Notes: generated by a model from the letters alone, not told the origin. Positions 1-11,682 are shown, counted from the first letter of the stretch. The stretch: 64,000 bases of DNA from Phallusia mammillata (GCA_003260075.1 QLIY01000554.1:13558-77557); one strand, 5' to 3'. Numbers and translations are program-made.

Positions 1-562
1 TTTGTGTTGCTGTACATGTATTCACCTGTGCATCTATAAATAGCTTGCATGGGTGGTTCTGAATTTATTAACAGTTTTGAAATGACAGAAAAAACATGAT
101 CACTATATAAACCAGAGTAATTGACTTTTTGTTAATTCCTCTGCTTCGTGTAGACCACCTTAACACATAGAACACAGTCTCTAATATTGAATTCACACGA
201 GTTGCCGAATCAGAGCAATTTAGAATTAAATAACGGCGATCAATAAAAATGAAAGGTTAACGTTATTGATCAGACAAAATCGATGAGTTGATTCGTACTT
301 TCCAATTTAATAGCGAAATGCTGCTATAGTGTGCAACACCACAGTGTGTAACATCAAATTTGATTAGATTGTGTAATTTTACCAGTTTAGAACCTAAAAG
401 ACAAACAGCGATTTTCGGTTAAACTAAACTGGATAGTTTTGTGCGGTAACTGGATGAGGTGATCAGCGTTTTTAATTGGTCGCAATCCGCAGGTGTAATC
501 GGCAAAAACGCAGTATTAAACATATTGTAGGTAGTGGACAAGTATTAAGTTGCAACTTTTCA

Positions 563-2026
563 ATGGATTTTCTGGGGCTTCTCAACGGAAATGTGAGTAA
601 TTGGTGTGATTTGCTCCTTTAAACTAGGCTACTCATCATAGGGTAACATGAATTGATGTGGAGCACGTTCGTAAAACTTTTGGCCCACCTATGTATCGTC
701 AACAAACATTGTAATGTGTAGGCCTATTATAGACGAGATTGCGAGACTTCCAACAGATTTTAATAAAATGTTTTTATAATTAGACACGGGCGCCCAGACC
801 CTCTCGGGGTAACAGCTGTATTGGTGTAAAAGTAGTAAACGTCAGTGGCGTAGGCAGACAACAATTTTGGGAGGGGCCAAATAGTTTTCTGTCTAATACA
901 ACTTTTTTGCTAACGCTCGGCGTAAGGCGTGCTTTTACCAAACACGTGACTTGACAAACTTTTGGACGGGACAGCCAAACGCTTGATTTATTCCATGTCC
1001 ACATAAATATACAAAGCATGGATTTCAGCTAACAACTTGGTGACAACAGTCATTTTTGTTAATTTATATATTCCTTTGATAGTAGAAAGACGAAACCGCA
1101 ATGATGAGGGACAAAACTACACTAAATTAAAGTTTTTCAATATAGGCCTACCACTTTGAAAATTTGGGAGGGGCCNCGGGGTGACAGTAGGCCTATAGGT
1201 GTAAAAGTAGTAAACGTACCAAATGTTATACCTACAATTGAAAATTGCCAAAGTCTATGCACCCACTCCAACACAAATTATCGTTTGATAGTTATTTGGT
1301 CTAATGAATGCATGTTTTTTAACAGGTAGAAAAAAACCTGAGGAAATTATCTAGTGACGACATATCGGTCGAAAAAACAAACCAAGATATACCGAACGAC
1401 GAAACAAAAGAAGTTATACTGGAAAAACGGTAATAAAATAAAATATGATCAAATATGCTTGAAAAGTACAAATTTGTTTTTTCGAGACGCCTTGTCATTG
1501 ACGTGACTATATGGAGGCAGAACAAGTAGTAGGCTATTGGAAAGTTAGGAAAATTTATAAAACCATTCTACTTAATAAATTTGGGGGGGGGGGCTGGAAA
1601 AACGGTAACATGATCAAATATGCTTGAAAAGTACAAATTTGTTTTTTCGAGACGCCTTGTTATGGACGTGACTATATGGAGGCAGAACAAGTAGTATTGG
1701 AAAGTTAGGAAAATTTATAAAACCATTCTACTTAATAAATTTGTCAAGGATAATATTTTAAAACCCCAGGTTCTCTGTTTTCTAGCGAAAAGATGTTGAA
1801 AGAACAAGCGCGACGTAGAGGCGACAGAGCAAAAGCTAGGGAGGAAATCAGACTTCGTCATAAAATACAATCGTCAGAACTCGATAAAGAATACATCGAG
1901 AATGCACCAAAACAAACAATATTTGATGCGGAAGTTTCGGAAAGACCTGCTAAAATTGCTTCAATGGTTGTCGGCAAATTCCAAGCAACTTGGTTGCAAG
2001 TGAAAGAACGATTTAATGATGAGTAG
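563..2026 (+). CDS. Complexin-like small protein (3 exons)
   Basis: Exons 563-592, 1326-1429 and 1786-2026 join in frame to 124 residues. Donors are GTGAGT and GTAATA, and acceptors are AACAG and TTCTAG. The start ATG at 563 gives MDFLGLLNGN. The middle of the protein is a charged helix followed by RAKAREEIRLRHKI, which resembles the complexin central helix pattern (R..IR.KY.I) that binds the SNARE bundle. The C-terminal 25 residues look amphipathic, as in complexins, and the length is close to the family's roughly 130-150 residues. Complexins clamp and promote synaptic vesicle fusion. The match is a motif and architecture judgement only; an unrelated coiled-coil protein is possible. Intron 2 contains a G-marked duplication that also copies the last bases of exon 2 and its donor. 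Confidence 0.55.
800..1218. repeat. Duplicated flank around a hAT-like start, joined at a single N
   Basis: The flank GGTGTAAAAGTAGTAAACGT occurs near 823-842 and again near 1198-1217. Between them lies a hAT-like start (CAGTGGCGTAGGCA, about 843) that runs to an undetermined base at 1176. After the N, the sequence restarts in the flank (CGGGGTGACAG versus CGGGGTAACAG upstream). This reads as an allele with the insertion joined to an allele without it. It lies in intron 1 of the complexin-like gene. Confidence 0.6.
1419..1743. repeat. Tandem duplication with G11 between copies
   Basis: Copy one (1419-1582) ends in an 11-base G run (1583-1593). Copy two (1594-1743) restarts at CTGGAAAAACGGTAA. 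The copies differ by several substitutions and small indels, such as TAATAAAATAAAATATG versus TAACATG. Confidence 0.85.
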
Positions 2027-2060
2027 GGATGTATTGAGACATTTTGTGAAGTCTGTTGAA

Positions 2061-2355
2061 GTTAGTTACGTAAAAAAGGGACACTAATGTATGTAAATAA
2101 TTAACTTCTACTAAATAGATGCTTCTATCCGTAGGCCTACGATCTTAATGCGGCAAGCATAAGTAATTGATTCATCAACAATTTTGATTTTGCCTCCAAT
2201 TTGGGGGGGGGGAAGTTACGTAAAAAAGGGACACAAATATATGTAAATAATTAACTTATCTACTAAAAAGATGCTTCTATCCTTAGGCCTACGATCTTAA
2301 TGCGGTAAGCATAAGTAATTGATTCATCAACAATTTTGATTTTGCCTCCAATTTG
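2061..2355. repeat. Tandem duplication with G10 between copies
   Basis: Copy one is 2061-2202, the G run is 2203-2212 and copy two is 2213-2354. The copies are about 140 bp and differ at scattered positions. This lies just 3' of the complexin-like stop codon. Confidence 0.85.
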
Positions 2356-2370
2356 TCTCTTTCACAAAAG

Positions 2371-2905
2371 ATTTTTGTGTTAACGTTGGTATTAGCTGAT
2401 CGACTTCATGCTTTATAGTGGGCGACATATCAAAGGACGCTATTTAAACAGTTTTCTGTGGTAAAATTGTCATAAAAGGGGGGGGGGGGACGTTTTAAAG
2501 AAACCAAAGCCACAGGTTAGGCCTATACATTATCAAGCGCCCAAATATGTTTACCCACAAGACATGGAAAGGCATTTATATGTTTAAAAATAATACAAAT
2601 CAATAGGTCCAGGGGGGGGGGGTGATTTTTGTATTAACGTTGGTATTAGCTGATCGACTGCATGCTTAATGGGCGACAGTTCAAAGGACGCTATTTAAAC
2701 AGTTTTCTGTGGTAAAATTGTCATAAAAATCGCTGCCAAATTAAAAATTGTGTCGTTAGTTCTTTTAACAGAAGATGATTCTAGCGGACGTTTTAAAGAA
2801 ACCAAAGCCACAGGTTATACATTATAAAGCGCCCAAACATGTTTACCCACAAGACATGGAACGGCATTTATACGTTTAAAAATAATACAAATCAATAGGT
2901 CCAGT
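2371..2905. repeat. Compound duplication with G12 and G11 runs
   Basis: A block (about 2371-2477), a G run (2478-2489), a second block (2490-2611) and another G run (2612-2622) are followed by the same two blocks again at about 2624-2728 and 2788-2905. In the second pass, 59 bp (2729-2787) stand where the first pass has only the G run, so the G run replaces real sequence. Confidence 0.85.
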
Positions 2906-2970
2906 TGTGCAAAAGTAATTAAATGACCGACATTGCTACCGGTGTCAACACATTGTCCATACAATACTGT

Positions 2971-3366
2971 GAAAACCACACTTTGTAATTAAACAACAAG
3001 TCGTTATTTAAAACACCACAAAACCTGCCCAACATATTCACAAAAAAGTACTGACGAACAAACGAAAATTGAAAAGAGTTAGGTTTTATCTGAGTGATAA
3101 GCGATTTTGATTGACAGAAGTTCACCACAATCCCCGAATAGTTGAGGGGGGGGGGGGGATACAAAACAAACCAACAATGTAAGCTACGTAAACCACACTT
3201 TGTAATTAAACAACAAGTCGTTATTTAAAACATCACAAAACCTGCCGAACATATTCACAAAAAAGTACTGACGAACAAACGGAAAATTGAAAAGAGTTAG
3301 GTTTTATCTGATTGATAGGCGATTTTGATTGACAGAAGTTCACCACAATCCCCGAATAGTTGAGGG
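2971..3366. repeat. Tandem duplication with G13 between copies
   Basis: Copy one (2971-3145) ends at a 13-base G run (3146-3158). Copy two runs from about 3188 to 3366 and continues past the same point as GTTGAGGGCTAAAAAG. The sequence lies between the complexin-like and NLR genes and holds no supported gene. Confidence 0.8.
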
Positions 3367-3464
3367 CTAAAAAGTAAAACATGCCGGTTTATTAACACTA
3401 AAATCACACGTTGAGATGTGACCTTTATATACGCCCACATAAAAATATTAAACAAATTAATAAG

Positions 3465-6400
3465 TTAATGATTAAGGCCACGTACCAGGTACTCGTTCTT
3501 TTTTAATTCTTCTTGCAACGACTTTTTTCCATTTTCGGATACTTGGCATCGCCAAAGTCCGATGGTGTTGACTTTTTTTAAACAACGAGTTAGAACTGTG
3601 ACTGAATCGTCTCCAACGTCATTGCCACTTAAATCAAGAAATTCCAGCTGGAAAAAAGGGGGAAAAGATTACAGTATAGTCAAGGGATTTCAAAAAACAA
3701 TGATCAGTTTAAACATTTCACCCCATAGCTAAGAAAGTATGAAAAAACATCCACACAGAAGTATTAGTTTTTTCCAGCTGTCGACTGAAAACTTCAAGCT
3801 CGTTTTTTGACATTCCACATCCCCACATCCTTAACTTTCTGAGTTTGGTAAAACAGCGGGATAAAATCGTAATTTTTTCATCTTCGAACTTGTTGCCACT
3901 CAAATTGAGAAATTCAATCTGTGCAATATTTCTTAATTTAGTTAATTTAACAGTTAAAATTTAGTTAATTTGCTTTAATACTCGTTTAGCTGCAATATGG
4001 AATAAATTCGAACACAACGCTTGTGTGATTGCTTTTTTTCAAGCGATTCGGTTTAAATTCCAACAAGAATGAGCTGATATTTTAGATCTGTTCATGGTTG
4101 CCCACGAAGGACAAAAAAACAAACAAATAACGAACTTTGTATTTCATTTTGCTGATTGCATTGCAAATCAGCTCCAAGGAGTTTGTGTTTAAGTTGCAGC
4201 TCCAAAGACTAAGCTTTATGACAGGTTTGTCTAACTTTGGAAGCATCTGAGCTAAGCCATGGGCTGCACTGGATGAGATAGGGATATATTTCAGATCAAA
4301 CTCGGACGGTAAAAACTTTGCGAAAGAATTCTGAATGTCACTGGAACACTCTTGCAAGTCAATCAAAATATCTAAATAAAAGCAAAAAAGTACAAATGAT
4401 TGATGAATAAGTGCAAGAAAACGCTTCTTCTATTTGTCTTTCTATTTTTTTACTTTTGGTATTTATTAGGCTATATTGCGATGGTAAATGGCTCATTTTT
4501 ATAAAATTATATTAAGTAACTTATTTGTGTAAAATTGCACAAAATATAATGTTGGAAATCCGTCCGAATAGGATTTAAAAAAAAACGAATTAGCCCCGAA
4601 ACTTAACTTTACCAAAATTTAACTCGAACTAGGCCCCTTTTTTGAACTGAACCCCGAAGCCACCCTAGACCTAAAACTTTGCTACTTGATAAATCTTTTC
4701 TGTTTAAACTTACACTTTTGTCAACCGCCATAACATAAAATTAAACTTGTCAAAAAGGATTCAGTTACTTCTATCAAATCCTACCCGTTATTAGATGACT
4801 TGGTACACCTTTTTGAAAGAGTTTAACCAGTTCCTCAAACAGTTTCGTAGATTTTCCTTTAATGCAAAAATTTTAGCAACTTTCTAACCTTTTTTCTCTA
4901 AAAATCCTGTAAATCAGGGGTGGGCAACCTTTTTTGTACTGCGGTCCGGTTTGAAACTGAAAGTTTTATCACGGACCGGTATTTAAAAACTACAAATGTT
5001 CAGCACTGAAAACCAATTGCAGTTATTACAACTTTGATACAATGTGAACCTTCAGCAATTTTTCTGCGGCCCGGTAACGAACACCTCGGGGTCCGGCACC
5101 GGGCCGTGGCCCGGTGGTTGCCGACCACTGCTGTAAATCCTTACCACTAGTTCTGTAAATTAAGTTATAAGTTTTTTTTGCAAATTAAAAAAAAGCTCAA
5201 AAACTAACCTTTCTTTTGGCCATCCCTGAGCAGAAGTCCACAGATAAATCGCCGAACCATGTACCAATGCCTGTCATTGACCAACTGATGGATGGTTTGA
5301 TTAAAGTTTTCAATTGGCATAAACTGGCATATATAATAAGCTGCAAAGATTTCTTGCAAAAGCTGATGAATAAAATAGAAGGTGGCTTTGTCACCCTCAA
5401 ACAGCCTGGGACATCTGGCAATGTTTATAACGTAGTCCTGGACATTTACGTCTGTGAGCCCTTCCCTTGCCAAATCATCATCAGTGAACACCACGGTCAG
5501 GCGCAGCATACCGTCGTATGCCATACTGCCAAGTGGTTTTACGAGTTTGTTTAGTTCCATACCTTGCCCATGTCCCGATTTTTTTAGCTTTCGTAGGATA
5601 ATCTCAAACACTTTTGTAATGGTTTGGGAATGGTTGCCGTTTCCGTGCAAACCAGCGAAAACGATCAGTTGTAAAAGTAGCGGGTTGTGGCAAAGTTCAA
5701 GTAGCTGAGGAGCATTCGTACCTATTACATTCCATAAATTTTCAGCATTGACACCAGCAAATGCAAAGAATATTTCTTTTACGGCGTTGGTTGGTAAGTC
5801 ACCAACTACAACAGTGGATTTTGGCCGAAAATAGACAGGAATAGAAAGAATGGAATGAGGTCGGGATGTGAAAATTAACAAAGATTTTCTGAAGAAGTTT
5901 TTGCAACATAGGTTTGCCACGAGTTGCTGAACTGACAATGGAGTGTCGTACGATACATCAGGAGGTTTTTGATTGTTTAAAGACCAAACTGATTGATCAT
6001 AGCCGTCCATAACAATGACACATTTGTGCTGATTTTTTAACATCCATTTAAACGCATTGTTTCGTATTGTTGAATCTAAATCTTTAAATGGAAAGTCGAT
6101 TAAAAGCTGTTTGAGGGTAAGAGCAAAATTGTAACCCAGATCCATAAATCGGATCAGAATTGTAAAGAACTTGCCAGATCGTGCCAATCTTTTAGACAAG
6201 GTGGTTTTGCCCGAACCTGGGGGACCAATTACAGCAAGAAAGCTTACTCCCATCATTGTGGCCAACAAATCATTAAACCTAATTGGTTTGGGGTTTTTAT
6301 ACGTGTAGGGGTTATTATCTTCTGTTACGTGAAAAAATTTGTCCATCTCATCCTCTTCCTCCGCAAAAACTTCCGTTTCTGTCAATGTTGGGTGATGAAC

Positions 6401-7688
6401 AGGAACACTTGAGTGGTCCACTTTTAAACCACTGAAAACGACATCTGGTTCAAGCTTTTCCCAAAGATGTTTTTGAACTTCGTCCGCAGCTTCAGAAAGT
6501 TTCGAATCTAAAGAAAATAATATATTTGCTAAACCAAATGTTTGGAGTCGTAGCAAACAACATGTTTCACATGTAAAGTATTTTATTTGACCACTAAAGA
6601 CTTTTGCGTCTGAAGGACAACCGCGAATGTGAACCATGTATGTTGATCTGAGTTCAGTTAAGTTCTTTTCACTCGGTAAAGCGTTAAGTGACTTGGTTGT
6701 ATGGTGTAGAAAACAAAACAAAGTAAACAAACAATTGTTTACTTTACAACATAGTTTTCCGAAACCGTATACAACTATCGTATTTCCGTGTATTTTTCCC
6801 TTGTTTTATTTATGGTCGCAGCAGCGAGACAGCAGTGGGGGGGGGGCATTGTTTACTTTACAACATAGATTTCCGAAACCGTATACAACTATCGTATTTC
6901 CTTGTATTTTTCCCTTGTTTTATTTATGGTCGCAGCAGCGAGACAGCAGTGATTGTGCATCGACGTACGACGACGGCTTTGTTCACGTCGACGACGACTT
7001 TTTTATTGTTACCTGTATTGTTTTAAGATCAGATGTGTTGTTTAAGCTTTATTTGTTTGGCAAAGAATACAAGTAACTTTTAAAAAATTAGTTTTAACCC
7101 TAAACGAAACTACACTAATCGAGCTGAATTGTTTTGTTTATGGATGTTTTGGTGTTGCGGGTAAAACCTTTCAAATTTTGTTTTTTCTATTTGTTATTTA
7201 GCATTACCCATTCGCATGTGCTAAGTTTGTTGTTTTAAGACAGAAGTCTCAAACTCAAACTGCTTTGAGGGCCAAAAACAAACTTTTAAGTAAGTCGAGG
7301 GCCGCACTATCGATAGGGGACAAAAATATTGCAACATCAAAAATAACAATGTTTATTTGTGCCATTAGCTACATTGAAAACAATATTGCAATAAATAACA
7401 CACATATATACAGTGTAGCAAAGTGAAAGAGTCAACTGTGCTTTATTGCTTTGTGTAGAAACAATGGCCTACAATGACAAAACATTGTACAAAATATGAC
7501 GCAACAATCGCAATTGCTGATTTTAAAAATAGGCTAGTTCGATCATCCTGTAAAAACGTTGCATATACCATCAATAAAGGAATGGTTGTATCATGTTAAT
7601 CACTGGTCTGACAGGGTATTCCGCCTAAGTAAAACACATAACTAAAAGTTACTTCGCGGGCCGCACAAAAACCCTTGGAGGGCCGCAT

Positions 7689-7726
<38 letters not shown>

Positions 7727-8591
7727 TGTTTTAAGATTTAAATCATTACTTTTCCTCGCTGTTCTTACACCTGGACAATTTATTGCGTCTATTTTAAGCG
7801 ATGTTTCAACTTTACGTGACCATTTGTTTCTCTTTGCAACTAAGGTGGTGCAAAGTTAGCTTTTGATTTTGTCGTACCCTGTTTTCCACACGATTTGACA
7901 CAATTTACGGGATCGGGACCAAAAGTTGGGTCGCCTGAACATTCTGTTGGGTCGCTTGTTTTAGTGACAATNACCTCCCGGGAGACCCAAAAGTGCCTAG
8001 ATTTTTTTTTTTACATTTAAAACGTTTTATCTCCAAAAATATCCCACTCGGTGGGGGGGGGGTGTGACAAACAAATTTATGTAGCCTAATCTTGTGTTTA
8101 TGTGTGACGTTGAAACTCTATCATAGCATTGAATTACTTTACCTGATATATCTGGCAAGGTTAGGGCTGAAACCTCATCAGCGCGAGTATTGGCAGAATT
8201 TTCATGATGATGATGGTGGTGGTGCACATCACCGGTGTGAAAGTGTAAAGACTTATAAGAAAAGCAGTAAGTTAAACAAATTATTATTGTGCAAATTGGC
8301 GGGGCACTCAGTTTTTGGTTTCTGGTCCAACCGAACAGCATTTTTGACTTCATGTCATAAAATCGCAAAGTAACCAACCCAAAGACACGCAAATGTACTG
8401 TTTGGGAACTAATTTCGTTTTTGGCAATTGTATTTCCAGAATTAATTTATCATTTACGTGATTTTAAAAATATTTTTTATCCAAAGTTAATAGCCTACTA
8501 TGCATCGAAAAAATCAACAACTTAGTTATAATCTTACCTGGTCAATATGATAAACATTACTTCCAGGGTTTCCAGCTTCTTCATCTGCCAT
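3465..8591 (-). CDS. NLR: NACHT NTPase with C-terminal leucine-rich repeats
   Basis: The core is one large exon, 6691-5209 (open to an ATG at 6730). It has a P-loop GPPGSGKTT, a Walker B stretch CVIVMDGYD, a sensor-like FTSRP, and FIHQLLQEIFAAYYI, typical of the winged-helix end of NLR NACHT modules. Exons 4371-4136, 3918-3757 and 3647-3465 follow in frame and encode LRRs of ribonuclease-inhibitor type (IEFLNLSGNKFEDEK, LEFLDLSGNDVGDDS) to a TAA stop. An AATAAA on this strand lies about 70 nt beyond the stop. Tentative upstream exons 8591-8538, 8251-8143 and 7012-6969 have matching phases and would give 756 residues. They encode MADEEAGNPGSNVYHIDQ and a run of seven His. No CARD, Pyrin or Death domain is recognisable. 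NLRs sense microbial or danger signals in the cytosol. The core is firm; the N-terminus is inference. Confidence 0.85.
4915..5130. mobile_element. hAT-type nonautonomous element (216 bp)
   Basis: It begins CAGGGGTGGGCAACC and ends GGTTGCCGACCACTG. Perfect 8-bp target duplications CTGTAAAT lie at 4907-4914 and 5131-5138. It sits in the intron between the NACHT and first LRR exons of the NLR gene. Confidence 0.9.
6733..6951. repeat. Tandem duplication with G10 between copies
   Basis: Copy one (6733-6836), G run (6837-6846) and copy two (6848-6951) all begin ATTGTTTACTTTACAAC and end CAGCAGTG. They lie just upstream of the NACHT exon, so the intron in the tentative NLR model may be over-long by one copy. 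Confidence 0.85.
7241..7728. mobile_element. hAT-type element with 34-base G run at its 3' side
   Basis: It begins CAGAAGTCTCAAACTC and ends CCCCTG, with perfect 8-bp duplications TTTTAAGA at 7233-7240 and 7729-7736. Both ends carry GGGCCGCA-type sequence. The inner part of the 3' terminal repeat is replaced by G at 7689-7722, exactly where related elements carry a GC-rich palindrome. Confidence 0.85.
7972..8057. mobile_element. Fragment of the GGTAGAGC-type element
   Basis: The sequence after the N at about 7972 (ACCTCCCGGGAGACCC onward) matches an internal part of the full element at 9321-9641 and stops at a G run near 8051-8059. A 30-base segment of the full copy is missing after GTGCCTA. 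It is bounded by the same two marks, N and G run, that occur at duplicated joins elsewhere. Confidence 0.65.
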
Positions 8592-9320
8592 TTTTGCTTT
8601 TAACAGTAAACACCAATTTTTTCCTTGTAAACTTATAGTACGTTAAGATACCGTTTCTGACGAAAAAACAGCAGACATTATGTAGTCAAATTATCTTACC
8701 AGAAGTGATTGTTCAATTGTATTGCACAAATAACATTTAGTCATGGTTTACGATTTCCAACGCATTGTTACAAAGGTTTGACAAACAACAGTCAGTCATT
8801 GTTATGGCTAGGAAAATCGTTCGCCCTCGATTTTGGATGAGGTACATTGTTCAAACAGGAAGCGTAAGTTTGCCTGACGCAATACAAGGAACTTGCACTA
8901 AACCGAAGAATCGTTGAAAATAGGTTTTAGGCACTTATGTGTCTATAAACCAGTCGTGCATTCCACACCTAAAAATTAAAACTCGATCTGAATGTAAACT
9001 GTAGTCACAAATATTGAACCAGACAGAAGCAACAAAACAGCAGGTACCATAACAACCAAAATTGAAATATATATGTTTACATTGGGTTGTTGTTTTGTTG
9101 CCTTAAATAGGATGTCGAGCCGCGGTTTACAGGATAAAATTTAGATTTTGCATGGGTTTTGTAGCAGTCTAAACTATCTTACTTAAACATGAAAGCTACA
9201 CTGTTTATCGCTTATTCTCGGTCATCCTTAGCTAGTTTTAGCTAGATCGACAACCTTTGTATCGCAGTACACCCACTGAGCAGCGTCTATCGCTTGTAAT
9301 CGTGCGATCGTCATTTGCTA

Positions 9321-9641
9321 GGTAGAGCTACTAACACAATACCTCCCGGGAGACCCAAAAGTGCCTAATTTTCGGCAGGTGGCGCAAAGAGTATTTTTTT
9401 TACATTTAAAACGTTTTATCTCCAAAAATATCCCACTCGGTTAGGACTGTTAGGGTCGGGGTAAGGTATTAGCATTAAAAATTCAATAAAACTAAACCAA
9501 AAATGTAGTTACTAATGTAAAAATGTTAAAAACTTATTTCCCAACTCAAACCCCTCTTTAGCCGCTAACTAAAAAATTCAGCGCTTTCCGCCCACTTGTG
9601 AAAGTGAATCTCCCGGGAGGTATCGTGTTAGTAGCTCTACC
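9321..9641. mobile_element. MITE with long terminal inverted repeats and 9-bp duplication
   Basis: The ends are GGTAGAGCTACTAACAC and its inverted counterpart, continuing into CCTCCCGGGAG. Perfect 9-bp direct repeats CATTTGCTA flank it at 9312-9320 and 9642-9650. No coding sequence is visible. A 9-bp target duplication would fit Mutator- or Merlin-like transposases better than hAT; the family is not assigned. Confidence 0.85.
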
Positions 9642-9737
9642 CATTTGCTATTTTCGGTTTATTTTACTCGGGGTATCCCCAACACTTACAAGTACACTGT
9701 TGGCACAAAACAACTTTTGTTTCACTAGTGAGTAGGG

Positions 9738-9924
9738 CAGTGGTTCTTAACCTTTTTTCCTTGCTGCACCCCTTTCAAATCACTAACTAATTTTCGCTCC
9801 CCCTTCTGTAATTGCCTAAATCGAATAGACCTAACCAACCTTAATGATTCAGCATCCCCGCACCCCCTAGGAACAATTCTCGCACCCCCTTGGGGGTGCG
9901 TGCACCCCAGGTTAAAAACCCCTA
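9738..9924. mobile_element. hAT-type nonautonomous element (187 bp)
   Basis: It begins CAGTGGTTCTTAACC and ends GGTTAAAAACCCCTA. Near-identical 8-bp flanks are GAGTAGGG (9730-9737) and GACTAGGG (9925-9932). The interior holds a GCACCCCCTTGGGGGTGC palindrome. Confidence 0.8.
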
Positions 9925-10197
9925 GACTAGGGTGTTTTACTTTTGCAACCAACGCCATTTTACACTAAACAACTTTTATATGGAGAATATCGTGTGACAA
10001 AACCTATTAAAATAAGCTTAAAAACTATGTAGTTCCTTTCTGTCAGTTTAATTCGACAACTTGAGCCAGTCTGACTTCCGTTGGCATTACCTATGAAACC
10101 GACACTGAAAACAGTTTACTCGAGAAGTCAAGGGTACACAACCTTTTTACAGTTATGAATGATTCGGTTTTGTTGCATGCTATTTATTAATAGATTT

Positions 10198-10431
10198 ATG
10201 GAACGATTAGCCGATTACTTCACGATTTTAAACGTCTCCATATTGTTACTCGTTACGTTGCTGTTTTTATGGCACTGTTTGTACACAATCAGCGTAGAAA
10301 GGACAGAAAATTTGACAAAATTTATTTCAGTTGCGTCAATCTTTCTTGCTATCCAAACACTTCTATTACGGAATAAATTTAGTATATTCGACGGACGGCG
10401 ACACAAGAAAACGTTAGATACGATACTCTGA
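10198..10431 (+). CDS. Possible small membrane protein
   Basis: A 77-residue reading frame from the ATG at 10198 (or 90 residues from 10159) shows two hydrophobic stretches, around residues 11-27 and 35-50 of the shorter form. They are separated by YTISVERTENLTKF, and the tail is basic (DGRRHKKT). I do not recognise a family. It could be a single-exon gene, an exon of an unseen gene, or chance. A possible acceptor (TTTTTACAG) lies just upstream. Confidence 0.25.
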   Translation: MERLADYFTILNVSILLLVTLLFLWHCLYTISVERTENLTKFISVASIFLAIQTLLLRNKFSIFDGRRHKKTLDTIL

Positions 10432-10514
10432 TCCTTGTCAATTAACTTTCTGCATAGGCTTCTGTTTAGTTAAGTTTATTAGGCTAAGCTCACTACTCTT
10501 ACTATCCTTTAAAC

Positions 10515-11659
10515 CAGGGGTGGGCAAACTTTTCAGTGCAAGGGCCGCATTCAAAAGTTTATAATCTTATGGGGCCGCATAGTATTTTACCAACAGCCGG
10601 CAAGTGCTTGCTTGTTTTTTGTTTTAAAATAACTGATAAAGAATTAGGTTTATATGATATATGTACCATTTAAAGTCGCCTTAAATGCTCAGATTAATAA
10701 TTTCTAACCTGAGCATAAGTTTAGCTGAACGGAGCTAACGGTTCATGACGTCATAAACTGTATTTTGACGATTGCGGTGCCTGTTTTTTCGCATTGTTTG
10801 CACACAATAAGCGGATAAAAAGTCTGGAGCATGTGGTTATTAGACTGGTAATCTTTTTCCCAGTCTTACGAAATCTGTTTCTAGCAGTTTGAAAATCGAA
10901 ATATATGGCAAAATAGTTTTAGTTACGTCACGGCCGCCAGTACATGTATTTTAACATACATTGCCACGACCGCACAAACTAGCCCCTGTGCAGGTTGTGC
11001 ACCCCGGATTTGGCCCAAAATATTAACATAGTATATTTTCAGCAATGTGCAAATACGTTTGTTGTCGATCACTTCGGTGATTGTACAAACATTGGTTGAA
11101 GCCCTACAATTGTAATTGTTTCAAAAAAAAAACAAGCATTTGTTGCAACATAGGCTACACCACGTTTTTTGTTAATAAATTCCTAGTGCAAACATTAAAC
11201 AAAGCGAGCCGCTTTTAATATCGATCTTTGGGTGTTGTGCGGGTCTGTGTTAACGATTCTAAAGCCGTGTTTGATGTCTGTTTGCAAAGTACTGTAAAGA
11301 CCTAAACTTGATCCAAAGTGACAAAAGTTTTGGCGTCAACAGTGCAAAAAAACTTTTATCGAACGAAGAAATTGTGTCAAGTGACGATTTGCATAAGAAC
11401 GTGGCAAAAAACAACAGACTAAAGCACGAATAAAGAATCTGTGTTTAGTTCACAAGTATGGTACGGGTACAGATACTGCACATGGTATAGGTATCGGCAA
11501 GTCGCACCCCGGTATTTTTAAAACTCTACGCCAGTGCTCATAACACTATTCAGCGTTAGTCGGAAACTTTCTCTTTAAAATTTACTGACATTTGGCGGGC
11601 CGCACGAATTCCCTTGCCGGGCCGCATGCGGCCCGCTGGCCGTAGTTTGCCCACCCCTG
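10515..11659. mobile_element. hAT-type nonautonomous element (1145 bp)
   Basis: It begins CAGGGGTGGGCAAACT and ends AGTTTGCCCACCCCTG, a near-perfect terminal inverted repeat. Perfect 8-bp duplications CTTTAAAC lie at 10507-10514 and 11660-11667. GGGCCGCAT-type subterminal motifs occur at both ends. No transposase reading frame is present. Confidence 0.92.
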
Positions 11660-11682
11660 CTTTAAACAATAAGCACATATAT

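Noticed and set aside
8143-8251. Seven-His stretch taken as a metal-binding or tag-like artefact
   Set aside because: It lies in an exon with matching splice phases and mixed CAC/CAT codons, so vector tag contamination is unlikely.
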